Source: Pseudomonadota bacterium (lineage in GTDB: Bacteria > Desulfobacterota > Desulfovibrionia > Desulfovibrionales > Desulfomicrobiaceae). Taken from it: a DNA stretch of 64,000 nt. A model generated the notes under the pieces. The model saw only the letters and a program-made list of their open reading frames with translations. It did not search any database and was not told where the DNA came from. The stretch is taken from contig JAHIQM010000011.1 in assembly GCA_018902545.1 (NCBI GenBank), positions 62,001 to 126,000 of the forward strand, read 5' to 3'. The translations under genes were made by a program, and so were the position numbers. Shown here piece by piece: positions 62,584-64,000 of this stretch (within the stretch, counting starts at the first letter, position 1; the number at the start of each line of letters is the position of its first letter).

Positions 62584-62727
62584 CGAGATTCCGCGTAATC
62601 GTTAGATATCGCGGAATCTGTTGGCGAGTATTCATTGTTGCAGTCGCTTTCTCACGCTAATTTTTATCATAAAATCGATCTGTTGCAGTGAGATATGCTC
62701 ACAGTTCCGGTCCGGCACGAGCCTTGC
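62584..62727 (+). promoter_or_regulatory. Sigma54 promoter and activator dyad of the hemerythrin gene
   Basis: GGCACGAGCCTTGC at 62714-62727 is a perfect -24/-12 element. GATTCCGCG (62587-62595) and CGCGGAATC (62610-62618) form a perfect dyad with a 14-base spacer, a strong candidate for an enhancer-binding protein site 95-125 bases upstream. AATCGATCTGTTG at 62673-62685 is one base off the IHF consensus. The whole region resembles that at 22030-22204. Confidence 0.85.
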
Positions 62728-62794
62728 CTCATGAACTCTGGAAGTAGAGGGATCAAGAGCTGAGGCACGTGCCTCTTAAAAAAGGAGATTGACC

Positions 62795-63343
62795 ATGCAA
62801 GCGACAAACGAACTTATACTGGAACATCAGGACATCGAGCTCATGCTGGAAATCCTGAAAACCGTGTCAACGCGACTGCTCGATGGAGGTGCGGTCCCGC
62901 CCGAACACATTGAAGGCATCCTCGATTTTTTGACGGTTTTCGTCGACAAGTGCCACCACGGCAAGGAAGAGAAATATCTGTTTCGGGCGATGGAAGCCGC
63001 CGGAGTGGATCACATTACCGGGCACATCGGTGTCTTGATCTATGAGCACGAACAGGGCCGTATCCATATCGCCCGGATCAAAAAAGGACTGGCGGGGACC
63101 TCAGGCGTGCCAGACATGGCAGAAGTGCAGGCTGCCGCCGCGGACTATGTGGAGTTGATGGTTCAGCATATCACCACGGAAAACACGGATGTTTTTCCCG
63201 TGGCCGACAGGATGCTGGATGCAGGCGCGGTCGCCAAGCTTTGCGAAAATTTCGAGAAGCTCGAGCGTGAGATGATCGGAGCAGAAAAACACGAAGAGTT
63301 TCATGCGCTGCTGGATACGCTGCAGGACTTGTATCTGAAGTGA
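62795..63343 (+). CDS. Hemerythrin HHE-domain protein
   Basis: A 182-residue protein. LILEHQDIELMLEIL, VDKCHHGKEEKYLFRAM, IYEHEQGRIHIARI and MVQHITTENTDVFPVADRML supply His/Glu ligands for a di-iron hemerythrin site. It could bind O2 or NO or protect iron enzymes. AAAGGAG stands before the ATG at 62795. It is expressed from its own sigma54 promoter and is not obviously operonic with the convergent TPR gene. Confidence 0.9.
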   Translation: MQATNELILEHQDIELMLEILKTVSTRLLDGGAVPPEHIEGILDFLTVFVDKCHHGKEEKYLFRAMEAAGVDHITGHIGVLIYEHEQGRIHIARIKKGLAGTSGVPDMAEVQAAAADYVELMVQHITTENTDVFPVADRMLDAGAVAKLCENFEKLEREMIGAEKHEEFHALLDTLQDLYLK

Positions 63344-63353
63344 TGGGTGCCAT

Positions 63354-63965
63354 TCAGGCAATTTTTGTGGCGACGGATTCCTGTTTCCAAATCAGGCTCG
63401 GACGCGGGTATTTCTTGTCGAGTTCGTGGGCGCGCAGGAAGTCGTGGTAGGCTTCGGTGATGCTCTTCATTTTTAAAAGCGTTGTTGCGCGCTGGTAATG
63501 ATAGTCCGCGACTCCCGGCATGAGGCCAATGAGCTGGCTCAAGTCCTTGTAGGCCTGGGCGTATAGATTCATGCGCAGGCAAAGTTGTGAGCGGGCATAG
63601 AGTGCTTCCCGGTGCCCAGGGGCGATGGTTACGGTCAGGGTGTACCGGACCAGGGCTTCCTGGAAGCGATCGGCCTTGGCCAGGGCTTCGCCGAGGGCGA
63701 AATGGGCTTCCGCCAAATTCGGAGCGATGCTGGCGGCTTTGGAATACGAGGCAATCGCTCCCGGCAGATTGCGCTCCCGCTCCAGTCTGCGGCCGCCTTC
63801 CAAGTGTTGTTTTGCTTCCATGGACGCAATATGCTGATTTTCAAACGTCTTTGACTGTTCACCTGGGCCGCTGAAATCTTGGCTTTCGGCCATGCCGCTG
63901 GCGGGAAAGAAGCATAGGACGCTGGCGATCAGGAACAGATGGATTAATATACTGAAGTTTTTCAT
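63354..63965 (-). CDS. Secreted TPR-repeat protein
   Basis: A 203-residue protein with a signal peptide (MKNFSILIHLFLIASVLCFF, cleavage near SGMAES). It has about three to four TPR motifs from residue 55: GAIASYSKAASIAPNLAEAH, EALVRYTLTVTIAPGHREAL, LSQLIGLMPGVADYHYQRAT and FLRAHELDKKYP. AGGAGG stands in front of the ATG. Likely a periplasmic scaffold or lipoprotein-like assembly factor; no further function is visible. Confidence 0.83.
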   Translation of the reverse strand: MKNFSILIHLFLIASVLCFFPASGMAESQDFSGPGEQSKTFENQHIASMEAKQHLEGGRRLERERNLPGAIASYSKAASIAPNLAEAHFALGEALAKADRFQEALVRYTLTVTIAPGHREALYARSQLCLRMNLYAQAYKDLSQLIGLMPGVADYHYQRATTLLKMKSITEAYHDFLRAHELDKKYPRPSLIWKQESVATKIA

Positions 63966-64000
63966 CTTGCCTCCTCACATATGTACGTACTTTTTGATTT

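Larger units (their letters stand above)
61973..62794. other. Long intergenic region with divergent sigma54 promoters
   Basis: About 820 bases between divergent csbD and hemerythrin genes. In order: MITE copy 4 (62050-62190), minus-strand sigma54 promoter (62238-62251), a conserved box CTTGAGATTTGCGTAATC (62411-62428), hairpin 62494-62541, activator dyad and plus-strand sigma54 promoter (62584-62727), and the palindrome GAGGCACGTGCCTC (62762-62775). No gene. Confidence 0.7.

Overview
The window looks like a chromosomal segment of a sulfate-reducing deltaproteobacterium of the Desulfovibrionales type (Desulfomicrobium- or Desulfovibrio-like). The main reason is a 38-residue desulforedoxin at 18019-18135. 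The flanking housekeeping genes (acetate-type symporter with its small partner, Kef antiporter, 2-Cys peroxiredoxin, Na/Pi symporter, Cache-type chemoreceptor, PAS hybrid kinase) fit that group. The genus is inference; no rRNA or tRNA gene is visible.

Left part (1-18.1 kb): ordinary chromosomal genes, many with clear rho-independent terminators. It holds a partial PHP phosphoesterase, symporter pair, KefB-like antiporter, peroxiredoxin, phosphoglycolate phosphatase plus Na/Pi symporter, a GNAT-histone-deacetylase fusion, an alpha/beta hydrolase with a Cys nucleophile, a chemoreceptor, a DapB-like reductase and a large hybrid histidine kinase. Desulforedoxin follows, and the 18.1-18.7 kb interval holds two copies of a palindromic MITE-like repeat.

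Middle part (18.7-46 kb): an accessory stress and sulfur island. A run of same-strand genes (22.4-37.3 kb) encodes a haloperoxidase-type hydrolase, superoxide dismutase, a persulfide dioxygenase-rhodanese fusion, two YeeE/YedE sulfur permease halves, a DUF305 protein, a sulfur oxygenase reductase with every known active-site residue in register, oleate hydratase, a SoxB-like metallophosphoesterase, a TauE/SafE sulfite-exporter-type permease, a second 5'-nucleotidase-like enzyme, an SLC13-type permease and a cardiolipin-synthase-like phospholipase D. Read together this is an oxygen-dependent pathway handling elemental sulfur, persulfide, thiosulfate and sulfite in a presumed anaerobe. A phosphoketolase (minus strand) and a run of catalase, CsbD-like, small membrane stress proteins, hemerythrin and a FAD-Rieske oxidoreductase follow.

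Right part (46-64 kb): a tightly coupled operon (TVP38-like, glycosidase, glycosyltransferase, phosphodiesterase-EEP fusion, BON-MscS fusion) joined to DUF2254 and ion-channel genes. After it come a BON protein with exact 60-bp tandem repeats between 42-bp inverted repeats, an AI-2E-type transporter, an OmpA-domain relic, two very small stress genes, a hemerythrin and a TPR protein.

The strongest regulatory signal is a set of seven sigma54 (-24/-12) promoters. Six match GGCACG-N4-TTGC exactly and one differs by one base. Three have a perfect IHF consensus and three a weaker match 27-31 bases upstream of the -24 element. They precede desulforedoxin, the radical-SAM gene, the sulfur operon, phosphoketolase, the catalase/CsbD run, csbD and the last hemerythrin, so the island behaves like one sigma54/IHF regulon. 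No enhancer-binding activator is encoded in the window.
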